DNA of 64,000 bases from Larkinella humicola (GTDB lineage: Bacteria; Bacteroidota; Bacteroidia; Cytophagales; Spirosomataceae), in NCBI RefSeq assembly GCF_008727875.1, contig NZ_VTWS01000001.1:1612001-1676000 (forward strand), given 5' to 3'. Under the pieces are notes generated by a model that saw nothing but the letters and a program-made list of their open reading frames with translations, had not been told where the DNA came from and did not search any database. The position numbers were made by a program, and so were the translations under genes. Below are positions 1-8,997 of the stretch, in pieces (position 1 is the stretch's first letter; every line of letters begins with the position of its first letter).

Positions 1-903
1 CACTTCCTGCACATTGCGGCTGCCATGAAAAACCTGGGCGGACAGGGCATCAGCCTGTGGGACGAAGACGATCAGTTCTACTATGATGTGCTGCACACGC
101 CCGATAACGCCAGTATGCTGTTGAAAATCCGCTCGATGGTGGGCCTGATTCCGCTCTTTGCCGTCGAAATTCTGGATGATGACTTGCTGGAAAAACTGCC
201 GGATTTCAAACGACGGGTCGAGTGGGTTCTAACCAACCGCCCGGATCTGGCATCGATGATTTCGCGCTGGCACGAACCGGGCAAGGGCGCTACCCACCTG
301 CTTTCGCTGCTTCGGGGTCACCGAATGAAAATGCTGCTCAAACGGATGTTCGATGAAACCGAGTTCTTGTCTGATTATGGCATCCGGGCGTTGTCGAAAT
401 ACCACGGAGAAAAACCGTATGAGTTCAACCTGAACGGCGAGATTTTCTCCGTAAAATACGTTCCGAACGAATCGGAAACGAGCCTGTTCGGCGGTAATTC
501 CAACTGGCGGGGCCCGATCTGGTTCCCGGTCAATTACCTGCTGATCGACTCCCTGCTGAAGTTCTACAACTACTACGGCGACGATTTCGAGATCGAGTAC
601 CCGACCAATTCCGGTCAGGTCATGAGCATCAAGGAAGCGACGGTGCTGGTGGCCGAACGTCTGGTCAACATTTTCCGGCGCGACGAAACCGGCAAAATAC
701 CGGCTTACAATGGCTACAAAAAATACCAGGATGATCCGTATTTCAAGGACATGCACCTGTTTTTTGAATATTTTCACGGCGACAACGGCAGCGGCCTCGG
801 CGCCAACCACCAAACCGGCTGGACCGGGCTCGTGGCAGATCTGATCGAATTTCTGTATCAACACCGGCTTCAGAAAGAACCGGTTCATGCCAAAGTGTTG
901 TAG
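1..903 (+). CDS. GH63/MGH1-like glycoside hydrolase, C-terminal part (5' truncated)
   Basis: The frame is open from base 1, so the gene begins upstream of the window; the first ATG (25) is internal. The visible 300 residues look like the end of an (alpha/alpha)6-barrel glycosidase of the GH63/MGH1 type. Supporting segments are GISLWDEDDQFYYD, the NWRGPIWFPVNYLL block and a terminal HQTGWTGLVADLIEF block, which in this family line the substrate pocket. Homologues trim glucose or mannose oligosaccharides or related glucosides; the substrate cannot be read here. No signal peptide can be judged because the N-terminus is missing. A good intrinsic terminator follows 10 nt after the stop, so the transcript probably ends here. 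The family call is fairly secure, the exact substrate is not. Confidence 0.8.
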   Translation, partial: HFLHIAAAMKNLGGQGISLWDEDDQFYYDVLHTPDNASMLLKIRSMVGLIPLFAVEILDDDLLEKLPDFKRRVEWVLTNRPDLASMISRWHEPGKGATHLLSLLRGHRMKMLLKRMFDETEFLSDYGIRALSKYHGEKPYEFNLNGEIFSVKYVPNESETSLFGGNSNWRGPIWFPVNYLLIDSLLKFYNYYGDDFEIEYPTNSGQVMSIKEATVLVAERLVNIFRRDETGKIPAYNGYKKYQDDPYFKDMHLFFEYFHGDNGSGLGANHQTGWTGLVADLIEFLYQHRLQKEPVHAKVL

Positions 904-912
904 CAAACGAAT

Positions 913-936
913 AAGCCGGCATTGAACCGGCTTTTT
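913..936 (+). terminator. Intrinsic terminator after the GH63-like gene
   Basis: A 7-bp stem AAGCCGG/CCGGCTT (913-919 with 927-933) encloses a 7-nt loop and is followed at once by a T-run. It lies 10 nt after the stop codon of the glycosidase on the + strand. Confidence 0.8.
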
Positions 937-1144
937 CGTTTAATAGCGGATGGTATATCTGCCGGTCTTTCCTTTTTGATTACAATTTAATACGTACATA
1001 TAAACACAATTTCAATTTGTATTAATTGGGGTTACTGGCTTCAAACTGCCCCGAAATTCAGCTAATTGATTAGTTTACTTAAACGTCTTCCAACCCAGTT
1101 TATTCGCCCATATACTCACAAAAGCAGACCGGCAACTCACTTTC

Positions 1145-1176
1145 TTTGGCTCCTTTAACCAAAAACTGTATCTTCA
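1145..1176 (+). promoter_or_regulatory. Possible Bacteroidota promoter for the TPR gene
   Basis: TTTG (1145-1148), 20 nt spacer, then TATCTTCA (1169-1176), two mismatches from TAnnTTTG. The start codon is 25 nt downstream. The remainder of the 904-1201 gap is AT-rich and shows no gene or strong repeat other than the terminator at 913. Confidence 0.4.
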
Positions 1177-1201
1177 CCAGCCCGTCCTAACTATTTCTCT
1201 G

Positions 1202-3358
1202 ATGCCGCGGTTGTTGTACCCTGTGATTCTGTTGTTGTGTTTTGTCGTTTTTCAACCGATAACCGGGTATGCGTTAAGAATACCGTCTGACTTAAAATCA
1301 GACAACGATTCCGTTCCCCGGCTCAACAATACTGCCATCAAACTGGCCCGAAACAAGAATTACAGCGGAGCGCTCCAGCTTCTGCAACGCGCTTCGGCGG
1401 GTCGCCCTTCCGACACCCTGCTCTACAACCAGGCGATCATCCTGAGCCGCCTGAAACGGTATGAAGAAGCCAGCAGCCTGTTGCAGCAGATCCCCAACTT
1501 TGCGCACGCCCAGGCCAATCAGGGCGTCTTTTTCTGCATGAGTGGTGATGTAAAAGTGGGCCTGGCCCTGCTTGAAAGCACCCCCGGCGGAAAGGGAGCC
1601 GACAAAGTAGCCTTCAATCGGGCCGTTGCCCACCTCCACGCCGGTCAGTTCGAGGAAGCCAGCCGGGCCGCTTCGGATGCGGTTCGGATGCGACCCGGAG
1701 AGCCCATGTATCGCATGGTGAAAGGCGATGCCCTGTTGGGTCTGGGAAAATTCCGCGAAGCCCTGCATGCCTATGAATCGGTGGAGAAAGCGCCGGAACT
1801 CTCCATGATGTTGCCGGTTCGGCTGGGCAATGCGCTCCTGGGCCTGAAAGAATACGAAGAAGCTGCCGAAAAATTCAACGACTATCTGCTCACCAACGAC
1901 CGGACCTACCAGGCACCGGCCCGCTTCGGTCTGGCGAATGCCTTGTATGGTCAGAAAGAATTTGCGAAAGCCGTGGCCGAATACCGCCGGGCGGTTCAGT
2001 TTCGCCCGCAATGGGTGGAGGCCCGAACCGGTCTGGGCAATGCCTTGGCCAGCATTCGCGATTACCGCTCGGCCCGCATCGAGTTTGAAACGGCTTTGGC
2101 CCTGGCACCCGAAAATCAGCACATTCACCTGGGTCTGGGGGTTATCAGCCACCGGCAGGGCCTGCACGAAGAGGCCATGGAGCATTTTCTGCAATCGCCT
2201 GATTTGTTCGATCAGAAAGACAAAGACCTCGCCGATTGCTTCCTGAGCCGTGGCCTTACGCACCTGGAACTCAATCAACTGGATACCGCCCTGGTCAACC
2301 TCAACGTGGCCATGCGGTTGAACAAAGACCATCCGGCGGCCTATGCCGGTGCCAGTGAAGTCTACCGCAAGAAAGACAGCTTCCGCTACACACTAGCCTA
2401 CCTGGAAAAAGCCATTCGCCTGTCTCCGCAGAACGACAAGATGCTCACCAACAAAGGAAACATGTACCTGAAATCGGGAAACATGGAGGAAGCCTACGAC
2501 AACTTTTCCTGGGCTTTGCACTATAACCGTCAGAGTTTGAATGCCTTAAACGGTTTATCGATTTCTTTGCTGGAGAAAGACCGGATTGAACAGGCGGAGG
2601 CCGTGCTCGACAGCGTCATCAACCGGGGGCATCACAAGGCATTTCTGTACAATAACCGGGGTATTGTCCGCTCGTATCTGGCCCTCAAACACGAAAAAGA
2701 GCGGGATTTTCACAACGCCAAACAGTATTATTACCGATCCATCCGCGATTACGAGCGATCACGCGACCTCGACTCGACCCACAAAACGTACTTCAATAAT
2801 TTAGGAAACGTATACAAGAATACGGAAGACTACGACAAGGCGGTTCAAAGTTACCTGGGTCATCTGGACAAAAGCGCTATCAACAACCTCGGCGTTCTGT
2901 ATGCCCGCAACAAAAGAGGGGAATATGGGCTGCATTACCTGAACATTGCCCTGACCATCGATTCGGCCAGCATGGTGTACCAGTTTAACCGGTATAAGGT
3001 TTACAAGGAGTATTTTAAAGATTCGCTGGCGCGCCGTCCCGATATTCTTCAGGCTCAGAATCTGATGCCAACCAATTCAATTAGTTCAAAATACAGCAAA
3101 GACGGTTACATCAATATTTACCTCTACGATTACGACTTTGAACGCTACGAATTCCCCGGCGATCACTATTTTCCGATCCAAACTGACACGCCTATCCCCC
3201 CGGACTACCGGCCGCTGGACGACCTGGTGACGATGGAAATCATCGCGAATCCTTCCAAAACCGTCGCCCCGCAAACAACCCGGGTGGCCAGCAAACGTAT
3301 GCCTAAACCGCGCCGATCCCGGCTGGCAGGCAGCACGAAGTGTCCGAAGATTATCTAA
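1202..3358 (+). CDS. Secreted tetratricopeptide-repeat protein
   Basis: 718 residues. A hydrophobic N-terminus (residues 3-24) looks like a signal peptide. From about residue 40 to 590 the protein is a run of 34-residue TPR units with the usual W/L-G-Y-A-F-A-P spacing, for example LGNALLGLKEYEEAAEKFND and FGLANALYGQKEFAKAVAEY. The last 110 residues are not TPR: they are Asp/Tyr/Pro-rich and then basic (many Lys/Arg near the end). TPR proteins of this type are scaffolds in envelope complexes; no catalytic motif is visible. The gene stands alone: a terminator precedes it and a long inverted repeat follows directly. Function unknown beyond protein binding. Confidence 0.85.
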   Translation: MPRLLYPVILLLCFVVFQPITGYALRIPSDLKSDNDSVPRLNNTAIKLARNKNYSGALQLLQRASAGRPSDTLLYNQAIILSRLKRYEEASSLLQQIPNFAHAQANQGVFFCMSGDVKVGLALLESTPGGKGADKVAFNRAVAHLHAGQFEEASRAASDAVRMRPGEPMYRMVKGDALLGLGKFREALHAYESVEKAPELSMMLPVRLGNALLGLKEYEEAAEKFNDYLLTNDRTYQAPARFGLANALYGQKEFAKAVAEYRRAVQFRPQWVEARTGLGNALASIRDYRSARIEFETALALAPENQHIHLGLGVISHRQGLHEEAMEHFLQSPDLFDQKDKDLADCFLSRGLTHLELNQLDTALVNLNVAMRLNKDHPAAYAGASEVYRKKDSFRYTLAYLEKAIRLSPQNDKMLTNKGNMYLKSGNMEEAYDNFSWALHYNRQSLNALNGLSISLLEKDRIEQAEAVLDSVINRGHHKAFLYNNRGIVRSYLALKHEKERDFHNAKQYYYRSIRDYERSRDLDSTHKTYFNNLGNVYKNTEDYDKAVQSYLGHLDKSAINNLGVLYARNKRGEYGLHYLNIALTIDSASMVYQFNRYKVYKEYFKDSLARRPDILQAQNLMPTNSISSKYSKDGYINIYLYDYDFERYEFPGDHYFPIQTDTPIPPDYRPLDDLVTMEIIANPSKTVAPQTTRVASKRMPKPRRSRLAGSTKCPKII

Positions 3359-3360
3359 CA

Positions 3361-3437
3361 TGGAGTGAATGCGTGATTGAGCGATTGAGTGAAAAGATCG
3401 AAGATCACCCTTTATCACTCAATCACGCATTCACTCA
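3361..3437. repeat. Intergenic imperfect long inverted repeat (H1)
   Basis: The 5' arm (3361-3392) is built from words such as GAGTGA and GATTGAG and contains only two C. The 3' arm (3415-3437) is its complement, except that the 5' arm carries an extra 8-nt word (CGATTGAG). A second match to that word lies just beyond, around 3446-3453. It begins 2 nt after the TPR stop codon. No T-run follows. Confidence 0.85.
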
Positions 3438-3519
3438 ATGTTCAAATCGCTCAATAAATCCTTGCTTTTGTCTAATAAAAATGACTAACTTAGGGTAGTT
3501 ATACCAAAAAAGCGATGTC

Positions 3520-3954
3520 ATGAATGTGTTACAACGAGTTGAACACTGGGGCGATACGCATCACCCTGCCTGGATTGACGCTCTTCGCATTATGCTGGGA
3601 ATTATCCTGTTCCTGAAAGGAGTTAGTTTTATTGGAGACACCACGTACCTTTCTTCGCTCGTTGGCGGAAGCCGCTTCGGCCTGACGCCGGTCATTCTGG
3701 TTCACTACGTTGCCTTTGCCCATCTGGTGGGTGGTTTGCTGATCGCCTTCGGGATGTTGACGCGCCTGGCCGTGCTGGCTCAGTTACCCATTCTGGTGGG
3801 TGCCGTATTTTTCATCAACATCAGCAAGGGTTTCTCGGCTCTCAATTCCGAACTCTGGTTATCGATTGTCGTTCTGTTTCTGATGATTATGTTCCTGGTC
3901 GTTGGTTCGGGCAAGTTTTCGATGGACGACTGGATGAGCCGGCACGATCACTAA
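3520..3954 (+). CDS. DoxX family integral membrane protein
   Basis: 144 residues with four predicted membrane segments (about 23-45, 63-85, 90-108, 113-135). The DALRIMLGIILFLKGVSF start and the LLIAFGMLTRLAVLAQLP segment are typical of DoxX. DoxX proteins are small four-helix membrane proteins, in some organisms linked to thiosulfate or respiratory redox reactions; the role here is unknown. The preceding 65 nt contain TTTTG (3466-3470) and TAACTTAG (3486-3493), a weak promoter with a short spacer. The gene converges on the AraC gene, with only 6 nt between the two stops. Confidence 0.85.
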   Translation: MNVLQRVEHWGDTHHPAWIDALRIMLGIILFLKGVSFIGDTTYLSSLVGGSRFGLTPVILVHYVAFAHLVGGLLIAFGMLTRLAVLAQLPILVGAVFFINISKGFSALNSELWLSIVVLFLMIMFLVVGSGKFSMDDWMSRHDH

Positions 3955-3960
3955 AACCGC

Positions 3961-4890
3961 CTAGGCAAGTTGCTGTTTATACTGGCGGGGGCTGATGCGC
4001 TCAACGGTTCGAAAGGCATTACTAAAATGCGTCAGGCTATTGAATCCCGATTCATAACAGGCATCCGTAATCGACTTGGCGGGATTGCTCAAAATCTGTT
4101 TCGCCAGCCGAATGCGTTCCTGGAGAATAAATTGAATCGGCGACATGCCAAGTTCGTTTTTAAACAGCCTGAAAAAGTGGGACTTGGACAAACAGGCCTG
4201 ATTCGATAACTCGTCGATCGCCAACGCCTTCGTCAGGTTGTTGCGAATGTATTCCACGACAAACGCCAGCCGGTGCGAACTCATGTACTTCCGCGCCTGA
4301 TCGACCAGCACCCGCCGGGCCTGGGTTTGCATCAGCCGTACAATCAGTTCTTCCAGCGAATTGTGGATAAAGAACGGTTTCAGGACATTATTTTCCCGGT
4401 ACAACCGGATGATTTTATCAATTAATGAACTGATTTCGAAGTTGTTCTGCAGGTGATAGTTGTTGGTATCCACCTCCCAGAGTTCACTGGGTTCGCTGCG
4501 CGGATATTCTTCGTTCAGGTAATTCACGGTTTGCTGGATAAACTCGCCCGAAATCGTGAGCGCAATGCAGCGGGTGGGCGTTTGGACGGTCGCTTCCGGA
4601 AAGTCAATCTTCATCGGCTTGTTGGCCGGTAACACCAGTGATTCACCGGGCAAATAATCGAATGGTTTCAGATCGTCGATGTGCATGACCTTCTTGCCGC
4701 TCAGCATGCTGGTCAGCACCGGCGCACCAAATTCAAGCTCGACCAATTGCGCTCGCTGAAACGTTTCGTACAGATGAAGTTCCGCCACCTCGTGGCTCAG
4801 GGTTAGCTTGTTTTCCACCAGTGCGTCCAGTCGACCACCCCAGGCCGGCGACGCTTCCGAATTCTGCAATGACTTTTTTCCCGATGTCAT
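3961..4890 (-). CDS. AraC family transcriptional regulator
   Basis: 309 residues. The N-terminal 190 residues fit the AraC-type ligand-sensing domain seen in regulators of aldehyde and alcohol metabolism. The C-terminal 100 residues hold two helix-turn-helix units, including IDELSNQACLSKSHFFRLFK and the closing CYESGFNSLTHFSNAFR, followed by the usual P-x-x-Y/R end. It is divergent from an aldehyde dehydrogenase gene across a 226-nt gap, so it probably controls that gene. In the original GC-rich context the regulator would bind DNA as a dimer; the inducer is not deducible, though an aldehyde or alcohol is reasonable by analogy. Confidence 0.9.
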   Translation of the reverse strand: MTSGKKSLQNSEASPAWGGRLDALVENKLTLSHEVAELHLYETFQRAQLVELEFGAPVLTSMLSGKKVMHIDDLKPFDYLPGESLVLPANKPMKIDFPEATVQTPTRCIALTISGEFIQQTVNYLNEEYPRSEPSELWEVDTNNYHLQNNFEISSLIDKIIRLYRENNVLKPFFIHNSLEELIVRLMQTQARRVLVDQARKYMSSHRLAFVVEYIRNNLTKALAIDELSNQACLSKSHFFRLFKNELGMSPIQFILQERIRLAKQILSNPAKSITDACYESGFNSLTHFSNAFRTVERISPRQYKQQLA

Positions 4891-5059
4891 AAGCTACTGG
4901 TTCTATTCCGTTTACCATTCCAATATCAATTTTCCGGATCCCCCAAAAACCGTATTCTGTACGCAAAAAAAGCGGTTTTCAAATCGGTTGATGGGGAAAA
5001 GAGAAAGAGACAATACCGTAAGTTTTTGAGAGAATAGCGAAAAAATTTTAGTACGATTT

Positions 5060-5088
5060 CGGCAAAATTTGTCACAATTCAAATTCCG
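5060..5088. promoter_or_regulatory. Possible operator in the AraC/aldehyde dehydrogenase divergent gap
   Basis: AATTTG (5066-5071) and CAAATT (5080-5085) form an inverted repeat with 8 nt between, flanked symmetrically by CGG (5060-5062) and CCG (5086-5088). It lies about 30 nt before the dehydrogenase start in a strongly AT-rich stretch. It is a candidate binding site; AraC proteins usually prefer direct repeats, which lowers confidence. Confidence 0.3.
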
Positions 5089-5116
5089 AAAAGCAGTTTA
5101 ACGTATTCTTTAATCC

Positions 5117-6655
5117 ATGGAAACCTTAGAAGCACCCGTAGCCACCCGCCCGGCTACCCAACTGGAACGACCTCAGTTCAAGAATCAGTATGAAAACTTT
5201 ATTGGCGGGAAATGGGTCCCTCCCGTTGGCGGTGAATATTTTGAGAATAACTCCCCCATCGACGATAGCCTGATTTCGAGAATGCCCCGTTCCAAAGCCG
5301 CCGATGTCGAACTGGCGGTGGATGCGGCTCATAAAGCGTTTGCGACCTGGTCGCGCACGTCGGCCACTGAACGCAGCAACATTATGCTCAAAATTGCTGA
5401 CATCATTGAAAAAAATCTCGAATTCCTGGCACGTGTTGAAACCGTCGAAAACGGGAAAGCCGTCCGCGAAACAATGGCGGCCGATCTGCCCCTGGTGGTC
5501 GATCACTTCCGCTATTTTGCCGGTGTCATCCGGGCCGAAGAAGGATCGGTTTCAGAACTCGATGCCGATACGGTTTCGATGATTATCAAAGAGCCGATTG
5601 GCGTGGTAGCCCAGATCATTCCCTGGAACTTCCCGCTGCTGATGGCCACCTGGAAACTTGCCCCCGCTCTGGCGGCCGGTTGCTGCGTGGTGTTGAAACC
5701 CGCCGAACAAACACCGACTTCGATTCTGGTATTGATGGAGCTGATCGAAAACGTCGTTCCTCCGGGCGTCATCAACATTATCAACGGTTTTGGCCCGGAA
5801 GCGGGCAAACCGCTGGCACAATCGAAGCGCGTCGCCAAAGTGGCTTTTACGGGCGAAACCACCACCGGCCGTCTGATTATGCAGTATGCGTCGGAAAACC
5901 TGATTCCGGTTACGATGGAACTGGGCGGTAAATCGCCGAACATCTTCTTGCCGTCGATCATGGATGCCGACGATGCCTTTTTTGACAAGTGCATCGAAGG
6001 GGCCGTCATGTTTGCGCTCAATCAGGGCGAAATCTGTACCTGCCCGTCGCGTCTGCTGGTTCATGAAAGCGTTTTCGACCGCTTCATGGAGCGGGTAATC
6101 GAACGCACCAAAGCCATCAAACTGGGGCATCCGCTCGATACAACCACGATGATGGGCGCACAGGCTTCCAACGATCAGTACGAGAAAATCCTGTCGTACA
6201 TCGACATTGGCAAGCAGGAAGGCGCTGAAATTATGACCGGTGGTGGACCGGCGAGGCTGAACAATGGCCTGGAAAACGGGTACTACATCGAGCCGACAAT
6301 TTTCCGGGGCAACAACAAAATGCGGATTTTCCAGGAAGAAATCTTCGGTCCGGTGGTTTCGGCCACGACATACAAAACCGTCGATGAAGCCATCGAAATG
6401 GCCAACGACACGCTGTACGGTTTGGGAGCCGGTGTCTGGACCCGCGACGCGCATGAGCTGTATCAGGTCCCCCGGGCCATTCAGGCCGGACGGGTGTGGG
6501 TGAACTGTTACCACAACTACCCGGCACACGCGTCGTTTGGTGGATACAAGAAGTCGGGTTTCGGTCGGGAAAACCACCTCTCGATGCTCAACCACTACCG
6601 CCAGTCGAAAAACCTGCTGATTTCATACAGCAAGAATAAACTGGGGTTCTTTTAA
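5117..6655 (+). CDS. NAD-dependent aldehyde dehydrogenase (AldB/ExaC type)
   Basis: 512 residues, full length for the ALDH superfamily. It oxidises an aldehyde to the acid with NAD(P)+. Visible landmarks are the cofactor-site block [20 protein letters not shown], the general base in [11 protein letters not shown], the active-site cysteine in [11 protein letters not shown], and the closing [12 protein letters not shown] block. The NQGE-C-TCPSR form with two cysteines is typical of the acetaldehyde/chloroacetaldehyde group (AldB, ExaC, AcoD). A divergent AraC regulator and a downstream DUF779 gene are the usual partners of this subgroup. The physiological substrate is likely a short-chain aldehyde, by analogy only. 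Confidence 0.93.
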   Translation: METLEAPVATRPATQLERPQFKNQYENFIGGKWVPPVGGEYFENNSPIDDSLISRMPRSKAADVELAVDAAHKAFATWSRTSATERSNIMLKIADIIEKNLEFLARVETVENGKAVRETMAADLPLVVDHFRYFAGVIRAEEGSVSELDADTVSMIIKEPIGVVAQIIPWNFPLLMATWKLAPALAAGCCVVLKPAEQTPTSILVLMELIENVVPPGVINIINGFGPEAGKPLAQSKRVAKVAFTGETTTGRLIMQYASENLIPVTMELGGKSPNIFLPSIMDADDAFFDKCIEGAVMFALNQGEICTCPSRLLVHESVFDRFMERVIERTKAIKLGHPLDTTTMMGAQASNDQYEKILSYIDIGKQEGAEIMTGGGPARLNNGLENGYYIEPTIFRGNNKMRIFQEEIFGPVVSATTYKTVDEAIEMANDTLYGLGAGVWTRDAHELYQVPRAIQAGRVWVNCYHNYPAHASFGGYKKSGFGRENHLSMLNHYRQSKNLLISYSKNKLGFF

Positions 6656-6663
6656 TCAATGAC

Positions 6664-6737
6664 GGTTAAATGGCTGGATGGTTTAAATGGTTAATTGATG
6701 GTTGTCAACCAATTAAACCATCCAGCCATTTTTAACC
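6664..6737. repeat. Intergenic long inverted repeat (H2)
   Basis: The 5' arm (6664-6704) consists of ATGG/GGTT/TTAA words with a single C; the 3' arm (6707-6737) is its complement, with a 6-nt and a 1-nt bulge. The loop is just TC. More copies of the 3'-arm words (AACCATT, CAACCATT, AGCCATCC) continue to 6760. It separates the dehydrogenase from its usual partner gene, DUF779. Confidence 0.9.
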
Positions 6738-6764
6738 ATTCAACCATTTTTAGCCATCCAACCA

Positions 6765-7157
6765 ATGCTTACCCAATCTATTTCCCGCGTTGAGATTACA
6801 CCGGCTGCTACTATCATCATCGACAAACTACGCCGGGAGCATGGCGAATTGATGTTCCACCAGAGCGGAGGGTGTTGTGATGGATCGTCACCGATGTGTT
6901 TTGCCAAAGGTGACTTCCTGATCGGCTCCTCCGACGTCTGGCTTGGCGAGGTTCATGGCTGTGACTTTTTCATGTCAGAAGACCAGTTCGAGTACTGGAA
7001 ACATACCCAACTGACCATCGACGTAACGCCCGGCCGGGGGGCCAGTTTTTCACTGGAAATTCCGCTTGGCATCCGGTTTTTCATTCGCTCCCGGCTTTTC
7101 GAGCTCGACGAACTCGATCAGCTAACGCCCGTTCACGTTGGCCCGGTCGAAGCCTGA
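6765..7157 (+). CDS. DUF779 protein linked to aldehyde dehydrogenase
   Basis: 130 residues, soluble. The central block HQSGGCCDGSSPMCF, the IGSSDVWLGEVHGCDFFMS block and the later GRGASFSLEIPLGIRFFIRS block are diagnostic of the DUF779 family. Members are almost always encoded next to aldehyde dehydrogenases of the AldB/ExaC group; their biochemical role is not established. Four cysteines (three in one tight cluster) suggest metal or thiol chemistry, which is inference. The gene lies 109 nt after the dehydrogenase, the gap being filled by the H2 inverted repeat, and is probably in the same transcription unit. Confidence 0.9.
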   Translation: MLTQSISRVEITPAATIIIDKLRREHGELMFHQSGGCCDGSSPMCFAKGDFLIGSSDVWLGEVHGCDFFMSEDQFEYWKHTQLTIDVTPGRGASFSLEIPLGIRFFIRSRLFELDELDQLTPVHVGPVEA

Positions 7158-7269
7158 AATCCGTTCGAATCAGGTTTATCCCATGGCTTTTTCAACGTGA
7201 ACTGCGTTTGTTCTGGGCCGTTCGCTCAAATTGATCAAACCGACTGTTGAGAAATAGAGTTACAGAAAT

Positions 7270-7285
7270 ATTGCCTTATGGCAAT
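7270..7285. promoter_or_regulatory. Small palindrome upstream of the Gly-rich peptide gene
   Basis: ATTGCC, 4-nt loop TTAT, GGCAAT. It sits about 40 nt upstream of the chosen start and could be an operator or a leader hairpin. An earlier in-frame ATG (7278) lies inside it, a reason to prefer the later start. Confidence 0.3.
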
Positions 7286-7322
7286 TATTTATTCTATAAG
7301 TTCAACAAAACCACAGTTAGTC

Positions 7323-7529
7323 ATGAAAATGTTCATAATGAGTTACGCACCTCATAATGAAGGTGGTAATGGCGGAAAAACCCAGCAAGGTTCAAAAAGC
7401 AATCAGGGAACCAGCCGGAAAGACACCGGAACGGGTGGCAATCGTGACATGAATCGCGACGGAGATTCGGGTATGGGTGGAGCTGACAACGATCGCAACA
7501 ACCTGGGTCGTACACAGAAAAATCGCTAA
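7323..7529 (+). CDS. Small Gly/Asn/Asp-rich hydrophilic protein
   Basis: 68 residues from the ATG at 7323 (an alternative ATG at 7278 would add 15). The product has almost no hydrophobic residues after position 8 and is rich in Gly, Asn, Asp, Gln, Arg and Thr (GGNGGKTQQG, MNRDGDSGMGGADNDRNN). It is probably disordered. Similar short disordered proteins are often stress- or desiccation-related, but no family can be assigned. It is followed by a long-loop inverted repeat and a tandem duplication. Whether it is expressed is uncertain. Confidence 0.5.
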   Translation: MKMFIMSYAPHNEGGNGGKTQQGSKSNQGTSRKDTGTGGNRDMNRDGDSGMGGADNDRNNLGRTQKNR

Positions 7530-7549
7530 GATTAATAAGCATAACCAGG

Positions 7550-7632
7550 CCGTTCCCGGTTTGATGGGTTTACGATTGCTGCTTTAAAGTCAGGCATCGT
7601 TCTACGCCCACGAGCGGGAACGGTTTTGTTTT
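7550..7632 (+). terminator. Long-loop inverted repeat with T-rich tail
   Basis: CCGTTCCCG (7550-7558) pairs perfectly with CGGGAACGG (7615-7623), followed by TTTTGTTTT. The 56-nt loop is long for an intrinsic terminator, so termination after the small Gly-rich gene is only possible. Confidence 0.35.
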
Positions 7633-7675
7633 AGACGTTATCCAATCCATTTTGTTTTAGACGTTATCCAATCCA
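7624..7675. repeat. Exact 26-bp tandem duplication
   Basis: Two adjoining identical 26-nt units (7624-7649 and 7650-7675), each beginning TTTTGTTTTAGACG and ending ATCCAATCCA. They lie in the 323-nt gap before ftsX. Apart from this, the long-loop inverted repeat and the ftsX promoter, I see nothing in that gap. Confidence 0.95.
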
Positions 7676-7776
7676 TCTGCCCGTACTGACCCGACAGGAA
7701 ACGGATCCAATTGCCTCTTTTTGCCCCCTATCTCTTAATTTTTCCTAAATCTCCCTCCTCTATCCAGCAGAATGAG

Positions 7777-7805
7777 TTGGTGTTCGGGCAAAATCCGTAT
7801 TTTTG
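7777..7805 (+). promoter_or_regulatory. Bacteroidota-type promoter for the ftsX operon
   Basis: TTGG (7777-7780), 17-nt spacer, and an exact TAnnTTTG match TATTTTTG (7798-7805). The ftsX start codon is 47 nt downstream. Confidence 0.6.
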
Positions 7806-7852
7806 TAACCGACGTCGGCATGGCAGGATGACACTGCCCGACGAAGTTTTCT

Positions 7853-8731
7853 ATGGCTTCAAAAAAGAAAGTGGGTGCGTATCCGAGCGGGATGATTCTT
7901 TTCAGCCTGACTTCGGCCTTGTTTTTGATTGGTTTTTGTGGAATGCTGGTGCTTCAGTCCAAGAAATTGGTCCGGTATATTCGTGAAAACAACGAAGTAC
8001 GGGTTTTTCTGGACAAGGATCTGGATGCCGGCAAGCTCGAGAAGCTTCACGCTGAAATCGTTAAAAAACCGTACGTTCTTTTCAATGGGACCTCACCCCA
8101 AATTACGTTCGTGAGCAAAGACGTGGCGGCCAAGGAGTTTATGGCCGATACCAAAGAGAACTTTACCAACTTCCTGAACGAAAACCCATTACGCGACAGC
8201 TACCGCATCAAATTGCAGGAGGATTACTTTGAAGAAGCCCGGCTGCAGGAAGTGAAAACCGATCTGGAAAGCGTCAACGGTGTTTTTGAAGTGATTTACC
8301 AGGAAAACATCGTCGACGAAATCAATAAAAACATCACTAAAATCTACATCATCATGTCGGTTTTTGCGGTGATTATGCTGGTCATTATCGTCGTTCTGAT
8401 GAACAACACGATCCGGCTGGCCTTGTATTCGCAGCGGTTGCTGATCCGAAGCATGCAGCTCGTCGGAGCGACCAACGGGTTTATTCAACTTCCGTTTCTT
8501 CGGCGCGGCATGACGCAGGGCCTGATGAGTGGCATCGTTGCCGCTGCGCTCCTGTTCATTTTATTACAGGTAGCTCTCCGCAACATCGATGGCCTGGCGA
8601 CCTTACAAGAACCCGAAAAAATTGCCATTTTGCTGGGTGCCGTCGTTGTACTCGGTGTAATCATCGGCTTAATCAGCACGTTCCAGGCGGTTCACCGGTA
8701 TTTGAGCCTATCGCTGGACGATTTGTACTAA
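7853..8731 (+). CDS. ftsX: Cell division ABC-type permease FtsX
   Basis: 292 residues, usual FtsX length. A cytoplasmic N-terminus precedes a membrane segment (about 20-42), then a periplasmic domain (about 45-165), then three membrane segments (about 170-193, 220-245, 262-285). The KIYIIMSVFAVIMLVIIVVL and IRLALYSQRLLIRSMQLVGA stretches are typical FtsX. With the ATPase FtsE (not in this window) it couples cytokinesis to activation of peptidoglycan hydrolases. It heads a run of envelope genes (DUF3098, uppP) then truB and ribF, an order common in Bacteroidota. A promoter with an exact -7 element lies just upstream. Confidence 0.95.
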   Translation: MASKKKVGAYPSGMILFSLTSALFLIGFCGMLVLQSKKLVRYIRENNEVRVFLDKDLDAGKLEKLHAEIVKKPYVLFNGTSPQITFVSKDVAAKEFMADTKENFTNFLNENPLRDSYRIKLQEDYFEEARLQEVKTDLESVNGVFEVIYQENIVDEINKNITKIYIIMSVFAVIMLVIIVVLMNNTIRLALYSQRLLIRSMQLVGATNGFIQLPFLRRGMTQGLMSGIVAAALLFILLQVALRNIDGLATLQEPEKIAILLGAVVVLGVIIGLISTFQAVHRYLSLSLDDLY

Positions 8732-8738
8732 TCCATTG

Positions 8739-8786
8739 AATGGTCTAAGCAGCCATCCTTTTAAACCATCTAGCCATTAAACCATT
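8739..8786. repeat. Degenerate intergenic inverted repeat (H3)
   Basis: GAATGGT-type words at 8737-8744 face ACCATTTAA at 8780-8788, with further CCATC/CCATT words between. It looks like a decayed relative of the H2 element. It fills the gap between ftsX and the DUF3098 gene. Confidence 0.55.
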
Positions 8787-8793
8787 TAATTAC

Positions 8794-8997
8794 ATGAGTA
8801 AACTTCCCTTCGGACGCGCCAACTACACCCTGATGGTGATCGGCGTGGTGATTATTCTCCTGGGCTTCATCGTGATGAGCATGGACACGGAAGAATTTGG
8901 CTTTGGAGCCCTGGGCCTAACCATCGGGCCCCTGATTGTCATGGGTGGTTTTATTCTTGAATTTTTTGCCATTTTGCGCCGACCAACGAATCAATGA
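8794..8997 (+). CDS. DUF3098 small inner-membrane protein
   Basis: 67 residues with two membrane segments (about 11-30 and 40-62) and the family signature [20 protein letters not shown] then [13 protein letters not shown]3098 proteins sit between ftsX and uppP in many Bacteroidota; no activity is known. The stop overlaps the uppP start by 4 nt, so the two are probably translationally coupled. Co-location suggests a role in the envelope, which is inference only. Confidence 0.9.
   Translation: MSKLPFGRANYTLMVIGVVIILLGFIVMSMDTEEFGFGALGLTIGPLIVMGGFILEFFAILRRPTNQ

Noticed and set aside
5552-6595. 347-residue open frame on the minus strand
   Set aside because: Antisense to the aldehyde dehydrogenase, which has all its catalytic blocks.
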